Below are positions 46,238 to 58,179 of a stretch of 64,000 nucleotides of DNA, one piece after another (position 1 is the stretch's first letter; each line of letters begins with the position of its first letter). The notes beneath the pieces are model-generated. The model worked only from the letters and a program-made list of their open reading frames with translations, had not been told where the DNA came from and ran no database searches. The DNA is taken from positions 133,518,777 to 133,582,776 of the forward strand of contig NC_039361.1 in NCBI RefSeq assembly GCF_003573695.1, in the 5' to 3' direction. The DNA comes from Papaver somniferum (Eukaryota; Streptophyta; Magnoliopsida; Ranunculales; Papaveraceae). The position numbers were made by a program, and so were the translations under genes.

Positions 46238-48831
46238 TGTTTGAGGGTGAAAAAGGTTTCTGCTGATTTCGGTATTTTCGGGTGTGTGGGTGAGAAACGA
46301 GTCTAAACCCTAAATAATATACTGCAAGGGAGTACTTTAGATTCAAGAGATCGATATGTACAAATCCGGCTTAAACCAAGAAATGGCCGTTCCAGACTTG
46401 CTTCGGTCACAAAGAGGAGGAGAAGGGTTAGTTTTGGGGAGGGAAGCGAAGAGAGTATTGAGACCAGAATAGTTGATCCTGGAAGAGTAGTTGTTTTGTG
46501 ACTTGCATCAGAAAGTGGGAAGCTAACATATGGGAAAGCTAGCAAACGTTTTCTGAGTGTTGTATGCTCCTTACCAGAACTTATTGTTCGGTGGAAATAG
46601 GTAAGACCTATTTATACAAGTTGAAGTGAAACGTACTCTGGTCTCGTAAGAAATGGAGAACGGATGAGTAAATGGGAGAAGGTGGTAACCGGTAACGCCT
46701 GGAATTGATGTTCCATAAAAAAAAAAGCGTTTTACCATTACTCCCTGTATTTACTAACCGCCTCATCCTTATGACACTGTCTTGTAACGGGTGTAATATA
46801 CGCCGCATGCTGTAAACCTCCAAACCAATACCCAATGAACATCCCCCAGTTTGTGACATGTGTTGATGTCTCGTGTATTTTCGTGGAAAACACGTAGCAT
46901 GTTGTTGTTGTTTGGCAAGTTGAGCTTGGGAGACTTGCCGGCTCGGTGGTAACCTTCGACGCTCGAGATTTTGCATCTTGAGAGGAAGGGTAATCGTTGA
47001 TTATTGCAACCCTTCGTTTGGTAGCCAGTGGCATGAAAGCATGGCCGTCATGGCTTTAATATGGCCTAGTTTAGGCGCGGCCAAAAGTTAGGGTTTTGGC
47101 ATTGTTTGGGCGCGACCAAAACTAGGGCTTGCCGTCGAGCCAAAAGGTTGCCCTGCGTTAGCTGGTAACCTTGGATGGCTAAGATCTGCGTCTTAGATGG
47201 AAATGTGGCCGTCGATTGTTGCAAGACTTCATTTCGGAAGCTGTGAAGGGAAGGCCGACATGGTATGGTTTAGGCGCAGCAAGGTGGCTGGCACGGCATG
47301 CCATTGGCACATGTGGCATGGTCGGCATGCCTTGGCAAAGTTTAGGCGTGGCCAAAGCTAGGGTTTTGGCGATGGGCCAAAGGTTACCATGCGTTGGTTG
47401 GTGACCTTGGACGGCTAAGATTCGCATCTAAGATGGAAGGGTGGACATTGATTGTCGCACGCCTTCATTTTGGCAGCCGTGAGGGGAAGGCCCGGATGGT
47501 ATGGTTTAGGTGCGGCAAGGTGGATGGCATGGCATGCCAAATGCACATGTGGCATGGTCGGCATGCCTTGGTGCGGTTTAGGCTTGGCCAAAACTAGGGT
47601 TTTGGAATTGGGCCAAAGGTTACCATGCGTTGGTTGGTGACCTTGGACGTCTAAGATTTGCATCTAAGATGGAAGGGTGGTCGTTGATTGAAACACGCCT
47701 TCGTTTTGGCAGCCGGGAGGGGAAGGCCGACATGGTATGGTTTAGGCGCGGCAAGGTGGCTGGCACGGCATGCCATTGGCACATGTGGCACGGTCGTCAT
47801 GCCTTGGTGCGGTTTAGGCGTGGCCAAAACTAGGGTTTTGGAGTTGGGACAAAGGTTACCATGCGTTGGTTGGTGACCTTGGACGGTTAAGATTTGCATC
47901 TAAGATGAAAGGGTGGTCGTTGATTGTCGCACGCCTTCGTTTTGGCATCCATGAGAGGATGGATGGCATGGTATGGTTTAGGCGCGTCAAGGTGGTTGGC
48001 ACAGCATGCCATTGGCACATGTGGCATGGTCGGCATGCCTTGGCGCGGTTTAGGCGTGGGCGTTGGGCCAAAGGTTACCATGCGTTGGTTGGTGACCTTG
48101 GACGACTAAGATTTGCATCTAAGATGGAAGGGTGACCGTTGATTGTCGCACGCCTTCGTTTTGGCAGGCAGCGACATGTAGCGGGTCCGGCATGGCTTTG
48201 GCATTGAATCGTGGCTGTCATGGTTTTCCATTGGCACGGTGGCCCGGCTGGCATGGTTGGCATGCCTTGGCGCGGAGGTGTGGCTGGCATGCCTTGGCGC
48301 GGTGAAGTGGTTGGCATGGTTTGCCATTGGCACGGTGGCGCGGCTGGCATGGTTGGCATGCTTTGGCGCGGAGACGTGGCTGGCATGGTTTTCCATTGGC
48401 ACGGTGGTGCGGCTGGCATGGTTGGCATGCTTTGGCGCGGAGACGTGGCTGGCATGGTTTTCCATTGGCACGGTGGTGCGGCTGGCATGGTTGACATGCC
48501 TTGGCGCGGAGATGTGGCTGGCACGACTTTTCATTGGCACGATGGCACGACTGGCATGGTTGGCATGTTTTGGCGCGGAGACGTGGCTGGAATGGTTTGC
48601 CATTGGCACGGTTGTGTAAGAATTTAGGGTTTGGTGTACGAAGGTGATTTCGGTCAATACTAAGGGTTCTACCGTGGAACATGACACATATATATGTAAA
48701 AAAAAAGGTACCCTGGTAATTCTTACGTAGGCGTGTTGAATGATTCAATAAACGCACTAGTGGTCCTAGTGACGTCATGTCAGATGTAAGATTTTACGAT
48801 TTTAACCCTAAGCTAAAAACCACCATCAACA
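46238..48831 (-). repeat. 5' LTR of Tat copy 2
   Basis: 2594 bp. On the minus strand it starts TGTTGATGGTGG and ends CTCAAACA. A TATAAATAG TATA box is at 46616-46608. Array I is at 48170-48620 and array II at 46990-48170 (five units). Confidence 0.92.
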
Positions 48832-49212
48832 CCAGGCAAAGGATTTTATTAGATTAAACGGAAGAGGCTTTGCATATGAATTAAGATATCTTTATCTTGA
48901 AAGAATCATATCATGCGAATATTAGGAGTTCAGCCGTAGACATAGCATAGGGAAAATGCTAAGCAAGCCATGCATTTAGTGAATAATGCAGGTGGGAGAT
49001 TAATAAAATTTATAGAATACTTGGGATTGTTGCTACATGCACCGGTATTATTCTAAATAAATTTCATAGGTATTAAAACACATAGTTCATGTGTAAGCAG
49101 AGAGGTTTAGACACTCATCAGCTTCTTGGCAGCTCTACTTCTTTGCAGAAAGCAGGTATACAAAATACAGGGTTTTACAATTTTAACCCTGAACTAAAAA
49201 CCACCATCAACA
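48832..49212 (-). repeat. Partial LTR of a fourth Tat-type element, cut by copy 2
   Basis: On the minus strand the segment starting at 49212 reads TGTTGATGGTGGTTTTTAGT, then TCAGGGTTAAAATTGTAAAACC, matching the first 45 bases of the copy 1/2 LTRs. After that it diverges completely. A purine-rich GGAGGGAACTTAA precedes it, equivalent to the family PPT. Copy 2 inserted inside this LTR; the remainder, expected left of 37323, is missing. Confidence 0.65.
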
Positions 49213-50079
49213 TTAAGTTCCCTCCTTAGCACGTAACAGTGAAATTGTTGCGGGGTAAGCACTAGATGATGATAGATGAAAATAAAATTCATGAGAAGAG
49301 TAAACAATCGTTACCAAGGGAGAGAGGCCGGCTTGGCCTTTCGTAGAACATGTTTAATGAAACGTCGAGGCAAGTAGCAATCACCCTCCTAGCACGTTGA
49401 TGTTGAGAACACTAAAATTATGTATTTAAGTAGTGGAGCCTCGACTGATGAGTGTTAAGGCAATTGAGCCTTGAATACAAAGATGAGTATTGGGGTGGTG
49501 TAACCGTCAGTACTATGATGTGTTCAGGAAGTGATTCCTGACAACACGGTGAGTGATGAGGAGGTTGTACATATCAACACTAAGATGAAGACATGTTGAG
49601 GCGGTGATGCCTGAAAACACATTAGTGAGTGTTGGGGAATTGCTTCGTCTCAACACTAAGGTGAGGATGTGTTGTGGTAATATGCCTGACAACACATTAG
49701 TGAGTGTTGAGGAATTGGTACGTCTCAACACTAAGAGGAAAATGTGTTGAGGCAGTATGCCTGGCAACACAATAGTGAGTGTTAAGGAATTGTTGCGTCT
49801 CAACACTAAGAGGAAAATGTATTGAGGCAGTATGCCTGGCAACACAGTGGTGAGTGTTGAGGAATTGTTGCGTCTCAACAATAAGATATTTAAAATTTAT
49901 TTTGATATGCCTAATAAATATAAAACATCTAGTTTAAGGATAGTTACTTAGCTCTATCTCCACTAGGCATGTCCTTTGCGGATAATTAGACCTTGGATGT
50001 ATTATACTTTCCCGTGAGTAAGTAGTATCAGGCGTGATGATATCAAGATGATGCCAGGTATGTGATAGACAAAGCATCC
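49213..50079 (-). mobile_element. 3' internal tail of the fourth Tat-type element
   Basis: Next to the LTR, the sequence AAGTTCCCTCCTTAGCACGTAACAG... to about 49290 parallels the 3' internal end of copy 2 (39126-39200). Most of the rest is the 75-bp minisatellite. No coding region is recognised. Confidence 0.5.
49516..49891. repeat. 75-bp minisatellite, five units, each with a nested palindrome
   Basis: Units begin TGTTGAGGCAGTATGCCTGG and run through CAACACAATAGTGAGTGTTG to TCTCAACACTAAGAGG. AGGCA pairs with TGCCT, and GTGTTG pairs with CAACAC. Seventy-five is a multiple of 3, so a 122-codon minus-strand frame with a 25-residue repeat appears; it is not a gene. Confidence 0.85.
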
Positions 50080-51973
50080 TGTTAGAGCATAGCTCGGTTG
50101 AACCCACCAAGCGTTGGTATGTCAAGTTTGGTTGTCATATTTTAGTGAATCAAAACTCATGTTAAGAGTTGTTTGATTATGTACTAGATAGACATAGTAT
50201 TAAGGAATACAATACGAGGTTTATTGCTTAACCATTAAACTTTGTAGATAAGACATCGCCGTAATCATTTGAATGCTATTGTGATTATGTATGGGTATGA
50301 GGTGAGGATTTCATCCTAGGGAACAATGTTTACATGTGTTCTAAGGAAGTAAATTCATGAATATGGTTTGTGAATCGAAAAGGAAATCGCCAGGTTTATT
50401 GGTTTTGTTATTCATTGCCTATATTATGAACAACCAATATGTGTGATTAGTAGAATCGCTCATGACTTGTTTGTGTTCTTGGTAAAACTATTCAGAAAGG
50501 CCTAACTTATGTATTGGTATGACTTTTATTAGTGAAACCTATCTTAAGTAATCACCTGAGATGGTATGATTCGGTTTGTGATTTTATGTCTGACCAAATC
50601 TGGAAAAAGGGGAACCGATCCTAGTAAGAGGTGCAGTACATCACAAAGGGGAACCGATCCTTGTATGAGGTGCAGCAGGTTTATAGCAGAAAGGGGAACC
50701 GATCCTATGGACATGAGCAACACGTTTTTAGGCAAAGGGGAACCGATCCTATGGACATGTGCAACAAATTCAAGTTAGATACCATATATATGTGGGGAAC
50801 CGATCCTAGTACCTAGTCAACCGAATTTTGGGAAGCTAGTGTGACTATGCGTACTCACATGGAGGTAGAACCGAAACTTGTTTTGGTAGAACCGTTAAAC
50901 CCATGATTTGTGATTGAATGTTATTTGATCAATCGCATAGTTCTTGAAAGTCGGATGAACCAATTTTAAACTTGTTTGGAAGTGTGGCAAATCGGTTTCA
51001 AGGTTATAAGTATGAAAGAGAACTTACAAAGTTAGGATGTCGACATACTTTGAACACGTGTTATAAATGTTTATTATTTAATTGTTCAAAGTTATTCCTT
51101 AATAGCTAAGGGAAGTGAATCCCAGGATGGAAACATAAATAAGTTAAGAATCTTTTAATTAAGGTTATTAATTTCATTTTTATGAAAATAAGAATTAGTA
51201 ATGTGCATTTACTAATTAAAGATTTTCTGAGAGATTTCGATCATTATTTTTGGACAGAGCATTTCCAGGAATTATGGAAACCGAATTTGTGCTTTAATGA
51301 ATATCTTGAGAATATTTTCGGTTTTGAAAATTCATTGGTGTCCAAACGTCCTAGTCTATAAATATTGAAGTTTGCATTTCTAGCAAACTAATCCTTCATA
51401 ACAGCAAACTACCTCTTGTTGTGCTGCTACTAGTGAAGCCGCCTATTCGGAGAGGAGAGTAACCTAATTAGGAGAAATCTCTTAAGGCCGCTCAGTTTAA
51501 AGTCTTCTTTGGGATTGAGAAGCTCTACGAGTACCGCTGGTGGGAAACTAGATAATTGCGGTTTATCTTTTGTTTTCATTGATTTGATTGACTAACGGTG
51601 ATTGAACTTTGATTGCACCTAGTTTGTTATGCTTGAGGATCTTCTCTTATGATATAAGATTCACTCAAACTAGTTCAGAGTTTCGACAGGGATCTTTAGA
51701 CTGTTGTTATTTCTAAAGACGATCTTGTGATAATCCATTGTTAACAGACTCCGTTCTGTGCGTGATTGATCACAAGAGATTCAAGTGATTGTGTGCAGGT
51801 GTTTATTGAAGATCTAATAAGATTTGAAGACGAAGAAGATATTGAAGATTTCCGATTTGTGGGTTCATAATCTTTGGTGTGCACAATACTTGTTTCGGTA
51901 AAAAAAGGAGCCAATTAATAATAAGTTTTATCCTTGTGATAGAATTGGATTGATTAATTGAGTAGATCGGCAT
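50080..51973 (+). repeat. Copia-like LTR family B, copy 2
   Basis: It starts TGTTAGAGCATAGCTCGGTT and is collinear with 35296-37322 along most of its length. It extends beyond the truncation point of copy 1 (TTTGAAGACGAAGAAGATA) until element 3 begins at 51974. No coding region. Confidence 0.65.
50575..50815 (+). repeat. Minisatellite in LTR B copy 2 built on GGGGAACCGATCC
   Basis: Five GGGGAACCGATCCTA-type cores with spacers of 45-60 bases. The equivalent block in copy 1 (36040-36330) has denser and different units. Confidence 0.8.
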
Positions 51974-52699
51974 TATGGATGGTGGATTTTCGACAAAGGG
52001 TAAAATCATAAAACCATAATTATATATGCTCCAGATCCAGCAATCAGATGAGTATTGAGGCGCATGTCTCTCACCGAAGCATGAAAGCTCATGCCACAAG
52101 AATCTCTGACTGAGAATACTGTCTCTCAGAGTATATGTAAATGTGTAGTCTCTCAGCTGAGGCAATGATATATCTCATAAATATTGAACAATTTCAGTAA
52201 TTACTTCTATATAGAATCGAAAGATTGGACGTCTCATAGACAGCTTGCCTGCTAGTATAGAGCAATAACGTCTTCAGGATGTAACAATGTTTTCCCTGAC
52301 TACATAAAGGATATATGACGCTTCAACAAGCTTATATTACTCAATTCTCAAATAATTAATGCTTCTAGAAAGCATGCCTGCTAGTATAGAGCCATCAACT
52401 AACTATTTCTAACCCTTAAATTCATTAACTGAACATTCAGAAATACACTACGTTCTTCATAATATTTCATTACTTCAATTTGTGGTTCTTCCCAGCAGAA
52501 TTCCATGGGTTAGTAATAAATATTCAACGTACGGGCATCTGAGCCGCTATCGAGTAAGCCCCGCCCAAAATGGTGCAAGTGTATTCAACAATAATGCACT
52601 AACGAGCACCTGAATGCACGAACGAGCATTCCGAAATCCGAAGGAACGATGAATCTATGCAAAATAGGAAGAAAAATAATAAATAATAAAATATTAGCT

Positions 52700-53340
52700 A
52701 GGGCACTAGGGGACTGGACCCACTGGACGGCCGGTCATGTTGTGGCCAATCCCACGCCCAATCCTATATTTTATTATATTTTTATTATTTTCCTTGATCT
52801 CATGAAAATCCCTTCATTTGAAAAATTTCCATCATTTTAAGGAAACTCCTCAGTTTCATGGTATTTCCTCCGTATCAAAGAAATAATAAAAAAATTAGGA
52901 AAGGTGTCGTGGGACCAAGCCTACTAGCCGGACGGTCATGCCCTAGTTGTGGCCGGTCCCACACCTTGCATTCCTTATTATTTTATTATTATTTCCTTCA
53001 TCCCATGAAAAACCTTGATTTCATGATATTTCCTTTACATTAAGGAAAAGATATAAAATTAAGGAAGACTCGCGGGACCGGGCCCTTGCTGGCCGACCAT
53101 GCCCTAGTTGTGGTCGGTCCCACACGCCCCTTATTTTATTATTATTAATATTATTGTTTCCTTCATCTCATGAAAACTCCTTCACTTCAAGGAAATTCTT
53201 TAGTTTCAACAAACTCCTTGATTTCATGATATTTCCTTAAAATCATGAAAATAATATAAAATTAGGAAAAGTGCATGGGACCAGGCTCATTGGCCGGTGG
53301 CCGGCCATGCCTTCGCCATGGTCGGTCCCACACTTCATGA
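52700..53340 (+). repeat. Tandem units of about 160-205 bp in the element 3 U3
   Basis: The landmark GTCGGTCCCACAC or GGCCGGTCCCACACC occurs near 52970, 53120 and 53330. Each is followed by TTATTATT...TTTCCTTCATC.CATGAAA. The same array begins again at 63700 in the 3' LTR. Confidence 0.8.
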
Positions 53341-54535
53341 TTCCTTTGTTTTATTATTATTATTTCCTTCATCTTATGAAGTTTCCTCAGTTTGAGCAAA
53401 ACCTTGAATTCTTCATATTTTCTCAAAATGTTGCTCAAACGCGCATCAGAAAATATCAAAATTCTCAGGACTGAGACACGAACACTTTGGTGATGTGAGC
53501 ATATTACCTTGACCAACTAAGGTTGGCTCTTTGGCTTTCAAGGAACCGGTCCCACATATTTTTCATAATTTGACCTAATTTGTTCATATTAGGTTCAAAC
53601 TCTTCCAAACGACGTGGAATTTCATAAAATGATCGTCAGTCGATCCCGTGACCAACCAGGGCCGGTTTCATGACCCCTTGGTCGGTCCCTCATCTCTTCA
53701 TAATTAGGTTTTATTGCCTAATGCTTAGACGAGCATTATATTAACAATGATTAAACAACATTTAATCATCCTTTCACCAACTGGTCTTCAAGAGACTTTG
53801 GTATTTGCTTATTTGAGCATCTGGGCGCTACATGGTCGACCCACCATCCCATGTAGTTGGTCCCTCCTTCATTCCGTGGTTAGTTTTCAATAAATCATCA
53901 ATTGATCAGCAGTTGATCAAAATTAGGGTTTTCAAATCCAAGGTTCATAATTCCAGATTAAAACGCTAATAATATTACGTTGATCCCATGATCAACATTT
54001 TAATTATTATACTCGGCCCAATCGTCAGTATCTTAAATTAATATTTCATTTGGTCCAACTACCAATATTCAACAACTTATCAAATGAGCAACATTTTCTC
54101 ACCTTAACTATCAACATTCATTCGACAATTATACCTTTGTCTCAACATACAGGTTCAACTCATGATTCCTTGTACATTTGCAAATCATGTTCACCTCAGC
54201 AATACGAAGAATCATCGTCTTATCAAGTCAGCAATTGACTAACTAAATGCACGTCTGCCTTGCAGACTCCACAATCACGAGACATCAATCGTGTCACATG
54301 AGGAGATATTAACTAGGGTTTTGGTCTGGCGGTCTACGGCACGTGTGTTCATACACACGATGATAATGTGAGAAAGTCGTGCAATCAGTTGGAGGAATTA
54401 ACAAAGTAGTGGATGGAAAATCAACTAAGTCTCCGCACGTTGAGCAACTGGTTTTAACACGATTTCCACTTCCCCACTCTTCGACTCCATCAACTGTCAC
54501 ACTTCATGGGATCAAGGTGTTTACAATTCTAGCAA

Positions 54536-54545
54536 TATAAATAAG
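54536..54545 (+). promoter_or_regulatory. TATA box of the element 3 5' LTR
   Basis: TATAAATAAG lies about 430 bases before the LTR end, in the same relation to R/U5 as in copies 1 and 2. Confidence 0.6.
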
Positions 54546-54965
54546 TATCTGAATCATAATTGAAAAACAAGACAATCTTTCGTCAAACAAACAACAAGAT
54601 ATTAACAACTCGACGTCTGAGCAATTACTCTCAACAGAGCAAATTCAATCAATCAGAACTTATCTTATTTCTTCACGCAGAATACACAACACACCCACAA
54701 TTTCGATCACCATTCATCTCACACATTTATCAGCTTCCCTCTTACAGATCGACCCATCCTCTCTTGTAACCGAATTGACTCTGGAACGGCCATTGTCTTG
54801 GTTTAGGCCGGAGTCCTACATATTGATCTCTCGAATTCAAAGCACTCCTTTTTTGCAGTGCATCTGTGTGAGGTTTAACAGTTTGCTTGGTTCAAGGAGT
54901 TTCCTCCGCACGGTCGTCTCCTCAATTCCTTAAAAACTAGCAACTCGTTTTGCCCCATCTACAGA

Positions 54966-54983
54966 TTGGCGACCACAGTAGGA
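54966..54983 (+). other. Primer binding site of element 3
   Basis: TTGGCGACCACAGTAGGA, close to the TGGCGACTCCACTGGG type of Ogre/Tat elements. Confidence 0.75.
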
Positions 54984-55020
54984 GATCATTCTCTCGGTTG
55001 CAATATCAATTCTAACAAAT

Positions 55021-56593
55021 ATGGTTGATCTTATGTCAGGTTCAGTTACAAATCCTAACCCAATCAATGCTAGCACTAGTAATACTGGTGGTGCTCCAGA
55101 AACTGCTCAGGTTCCTAACAACGGCACTGGTGGTACCACTCCTCCTGAAACCAACATCGGGAGCAATCCTCTCTTCGGCCGGTCTCCTGAAGAAATCAGA
55201 GAAAATCCACCTACCATAGGTGATCTAATGAAGGTGCAAGAAACTCTTTTCAAAATCAGATTGACATGGCTGCTACTCAGAAAGAGTTGTGCAATTATCT
55301 CAAGACTCTTACAGACAAGATGTCAGAGAAAATAACTCAGGAGAAGGGAAAAGCTAAAGAAACATCTTTGGACGCTGATCCTGAAGTCACTCCAATCCAT
55401 GTAGTAGATGATGAAGAAGTTCTTAAACCTAAAGCTGCAGACAATCCACCAGCGAAGGAACAGTCCAGTTTCATCACTTGTGAAGGCTTTGAGCGCCTCT
55501 TGGAGGACCGTAGAAAAGATAAGACTTCATCTGTACATCGCCACCAACCTCCATACCCTGCTGCTACACAAAGGATTCCTCTTCCAAAAGGTTATACTTC
55601 TCCAACATTCACCCTTTATGATGGAACAGGCAATGCTTGAGAGCATGTTTCTCGGTTTTTGGAAGCGTTGGGTGAACATGAGAACAATCATGTCGTCCGT
55701 CTGAAGGAATTTTCAAATCTCTGAAAGGCAGAGCAGATACCTGGTACAACAACATTGCACCAGGGAGTATCACAAGTTGGGGATAAATGATTAACGCTTT
55801 CTACAGGAAATATTTCTTTGTTTCAGAGCAAATCATCCTCTCTGATCTTGGAAGGATGTTTCAAAAGAGCAATGAACATCCTAATGATTATGTGAAAAGG
55901 TTCAGAGTTCAAGCCCTGGACTGTCATGTTCCAAATGTCACAAAATAACAACTCGTGGACTTGTGCATCAATGGAATGATTCTAGTCTACAGGGCTTTAT
56001 TGGAAAATCTTAGGTTCCAGACTTTCTCAAAAATTCATGAAGTGACTAAGAGATCAGCAACTACTGCACCTGCTTTACTGGAGAGAGCTAAGACTACAAA
56101 GGTTGAAGAACCACGAGAAACTCGAGGTAGCAGATGTTTAATCAACAAACAATACAACCTCCAACCTTCTACAAATGTTGTTGCAGAAGGGAGAAAACGA
56201 AAAGCCGAGCAGCAGTGCAAGCATACTTCTCGGAACCCTTCGAAAGCACAAAGGAAGGATAATCAAACTCGAGATGCACAAGCTCCTACCCAACACACAG
56301 GGGCTGGTCAAGAAGCACCCGATTTTCCTTTTCCCGTCGAAGAGGTGATTGAATTATTAGATGTCTGGGTTCAAGACGGTGCAGTCAAGTTACCCTATGT
56401 CAAGAAAGAACCAGCTGAAGAAGACATGGAAAATCCTCGTTACTGTCGTTTTCATAGATTCGTCAATAATCCCACAAAGGACTGCAGAATCTTGAAGCGC
56501 ATATTCCAAGAAAAAGTTGAATCAGGAGAGATTAACTTGGGGACTGAAGGAGTACAGAGACCCTCTCCCGGTCAGAACCTTCACTCTCTCTGA
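55021..56593 (+). pseudogene. gag polyprotein of element 3, interrupted
   Basis: It starts MVDLMSGSVTNPNP at 55021. The frame shifts once near 55260-55330 (the two frames overlap there). It then runs with a frameshift and in-frame stops through FLEALGEHENNHVVRLKEFS, LKGRADTWYN, FYRKYFFVSEQIILSDLG and YVKRFRVQALDC, the retrotransposon gag core. After 55955 it continues open to a zinc-knuckle-like RYCRFHRFVNNPTKDCRILK block (about 56440-56500), characteristic of Tat gag. Gag would form virus-like particles around element RNA in the cytoplasm. At least one stop (TGA near 55638) and one frameshift (near 55710) inactivate it. Confidence 0.85.
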
Positions 56594-57110
56594 GCCACCT
56601 GTCAAAGAAGCGGTTCAATCCTTAATCGAACACGCCTGTGAATTGGTGTACCTATCAAAGGCTCAAAGAAAAGACATTTTTGCTGCATTGAATCACATCG
56701 TGTCAGGAAAGCGTTTGTTGATCAAGGAGATACTCCGTGAGCCTTCAGTAACAGACAAAGAAATGTACGACTGGGGACTTATCACCACATTCCATCTCAA
56801 AGGAAACAAGTTCAAACGAGCACTGATAGATGTTGGCATTGTTGTCAATGTTATCCCTCTGAATACTCTCAGAGCTTCAGGTATCACACGACAAGAAGAC
56901 ATTCATGCTACAGTATCAATCATGGATCACGAAGGGAAGTTCAGCGATGCTTACGGTCACATTACTCTCAAGGTTAACGTAAACTCAACCTGAACAGAAA
57001 CTAAATTTTACATAATCCGAGAAGATCCAGGATATGACATGATTCTTGGACGTATGTGGATTCATGCTGGAAAGGTAACCTCAACACCTTCAACTTCGAT
57101 TGCACATTTC
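56594..57110 (+). pseudogene. Aspartic protease region of element 3
   Basis: The frame from 56517 contains CELVYLSKAQRKDIFAALNH and then YDWGLITTFHLKG, followed by RALIDVGIVVNVIPLNTL. This is the retropepsin active-site context, where the consensus D-T/S-G has become DVG. After a stop at about 56992, TETKFYIIREDPGYDMILGR and MWIHAG give the conserved C-terminal GRxW motif. The altered active site and the stop make it non-functional. Confidence 0.8.
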
Positions 57111-57530
57111 TCCGTTGAGGAAAAATCTTATTCGGAAGAAGAAATAGAAGATATTCCACCATTTGAATATCTGAAGGAAGTCAAAACCTTGAAGGAGCTG
57201 ACACAAAAGCCTGAAGAAAACGCAAATGCTTTCATCAAGAGGTTTCGCGCTCAGGAAAGTCCTATTCTTCCTCATGCATCCATATTATCAGTTTTCAAAC
57301 ATGCTGCTTTGGTTCGAGGGATTTACTCCACCAACAAGTTAGCCATTGCAAAATGCTATGAATGGATAACCTCACCTCAACAATATTTCACCAAGTGGTT
57401 GGATGAAAAGCCTCTCTGAGTTGAACAATTTACCAATACTATCGTTGCTGAAATAATGACTGAATTCAACAAGCAGTATCCCAAATATTCTCCTTTGCAC
57501 GAATGTCCATATGTACCGCAAAATTGAAAG
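57111..57530 (+). pseudogene. Second gag-like segment after the protease in element 3
   Basis: The open frame continues with VKTLKELTQKPEENANAFIK, then RFRAQESPILPHASILSVFK and HAALVRGIYS. This has the wording of a second retrotransposon gag core (L..L.Q.P.E....F..RFR.......P.....V.AF..GL). Reverse transcriptase would be expected here instead. It may mark recombination with another element, or filler that joined during the deletion of polymerase. Confidence 0.5.
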
Positions 57531-57559
57531 ACCTCAACAACATGGAATTCCACTGCACG

Positions 57560-57802
57560 AGGAGTTCTGAACCAACAGAAGATATTCAGGGCACGGAAGA
57601 TCAAGTCTAACAAGTTCCAAGAAGGAGATTTAGTTCTCAAAGCAACTAAGCGTAACTTTCATTCTACAAAGAACTCCAATTAGGGAGGGACTTTTATGAT
57701 CTCTAAATCTGTTGTTGTTGGATACTACAAATTAATCAACATGGGCAACGATGAGAGTTTGGCCGTAATACACGAGAATTGGCTTAAGGGATTTGACGCC
57801 TA
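57560..57802 (+). pseudogene. Integrase C-terminal domain remnant of element 3
   Basis: After a break, the sequence reads RGVLNQQKIFRARKIKSNKF, then QEGDLVLKATKRNFH. After a stop it continues FMISKSVVVGYYKLINMGND and ENWLKGF. This is the SH3-like C-terminus of gypsy integrase (FxxGDLVL.......GP..I......G.Y.L......N...LK). The zinc-binding and catalytic core parts are absent. Confidence 0.75.
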
Positions 57803-58100
57803 AGGTCTTAAACATTTGAGGTATTAGGTGTTCAAAGCACGAACGCCCAAAACATCTGAATTTGGCATTTAGGATTTTCTTTCATTGTATTTAAATTCCT
57901 CCAAAATGTTTGCAATACTTGCATTCAGTAATTTAAATCCAGCAATTTATCAAAATTCAGTTTACTTAAAGAAAATCCTCAATCATCTATTTATCAAAAA
58001 CAATCAAAACCAGAAATAAAACCTCACATCTCTCGGAAGTTCAGAAGTTCAAGAGATTATAGAAGGGAAATCAAAGAAAATCAACAAAGAAAGATTTTCG
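57803..58100. other. Spacer between the integrase remnant and the antisense gene
   Basis: AT-rich, with no recognised coding region. It would be the 3' UTR of the antisense PMD gene and, on the plus strand, part of the tail of the element RNA. Confidence 0.5.
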
Positions 58101-58179
58101 CTCCTTTGCATCCTTCAAGACTTGTAAGGCTTCCTTCTCCATGTTCAGCTCTTCAGTCAGCTTAGCAATCTTGTCTTCC

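Larger units (their letters stand above)
37323..48831 (-). mobile_element. Tat-type retrotransposon, copy 2 (inverse orientation, 3' LTR truncated)
   Basis: Same family as copy 1, on the minus strand: 5' LTR 48831-46238, internal 46237-39126, 3' LTR 39125-37323. The 3' LTR lacks its last roughly 570 bases, including TATA, R and U5. The internal region is 7112 bp against 4142 in copy 1. Removing the solo LTR with one target repeat (1559 bp) and the pararetrovirus fragment (about 1.41 kb) leaves almost the same length. CCAGG follows the 5' LTR start at 48832-48836; no matching duplication exists at the truncated end. Confidence 0.9.
51974..54963 (+). repeat. 5' LTR of element 3
   Basis: 2990 bp, starting TATGGATGGTGG and ending CATCTACA. 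U3 carries units of about 160-205 bp with GGGACC...GGCCGG...GGTCGGTCCCACAC (52700-53340). R/U5 (from about 54770) contains GACTCTGGAACGGCCATTGT, matching GTCTGGAACGACCATTTC of copies 1 and 2. Confidence 0.88.

Noticed and set aside
49513..49881. 122-codon minus-strand frame with a 25-residue repeat
   Set aside because: Generated by the 75-bp minisatellite.
52649..53516. Short frames in the element 3 LTR and at 63637-63915
   Set aside because: Repeated U3 array sequence, present in both LTRs, with no domain.
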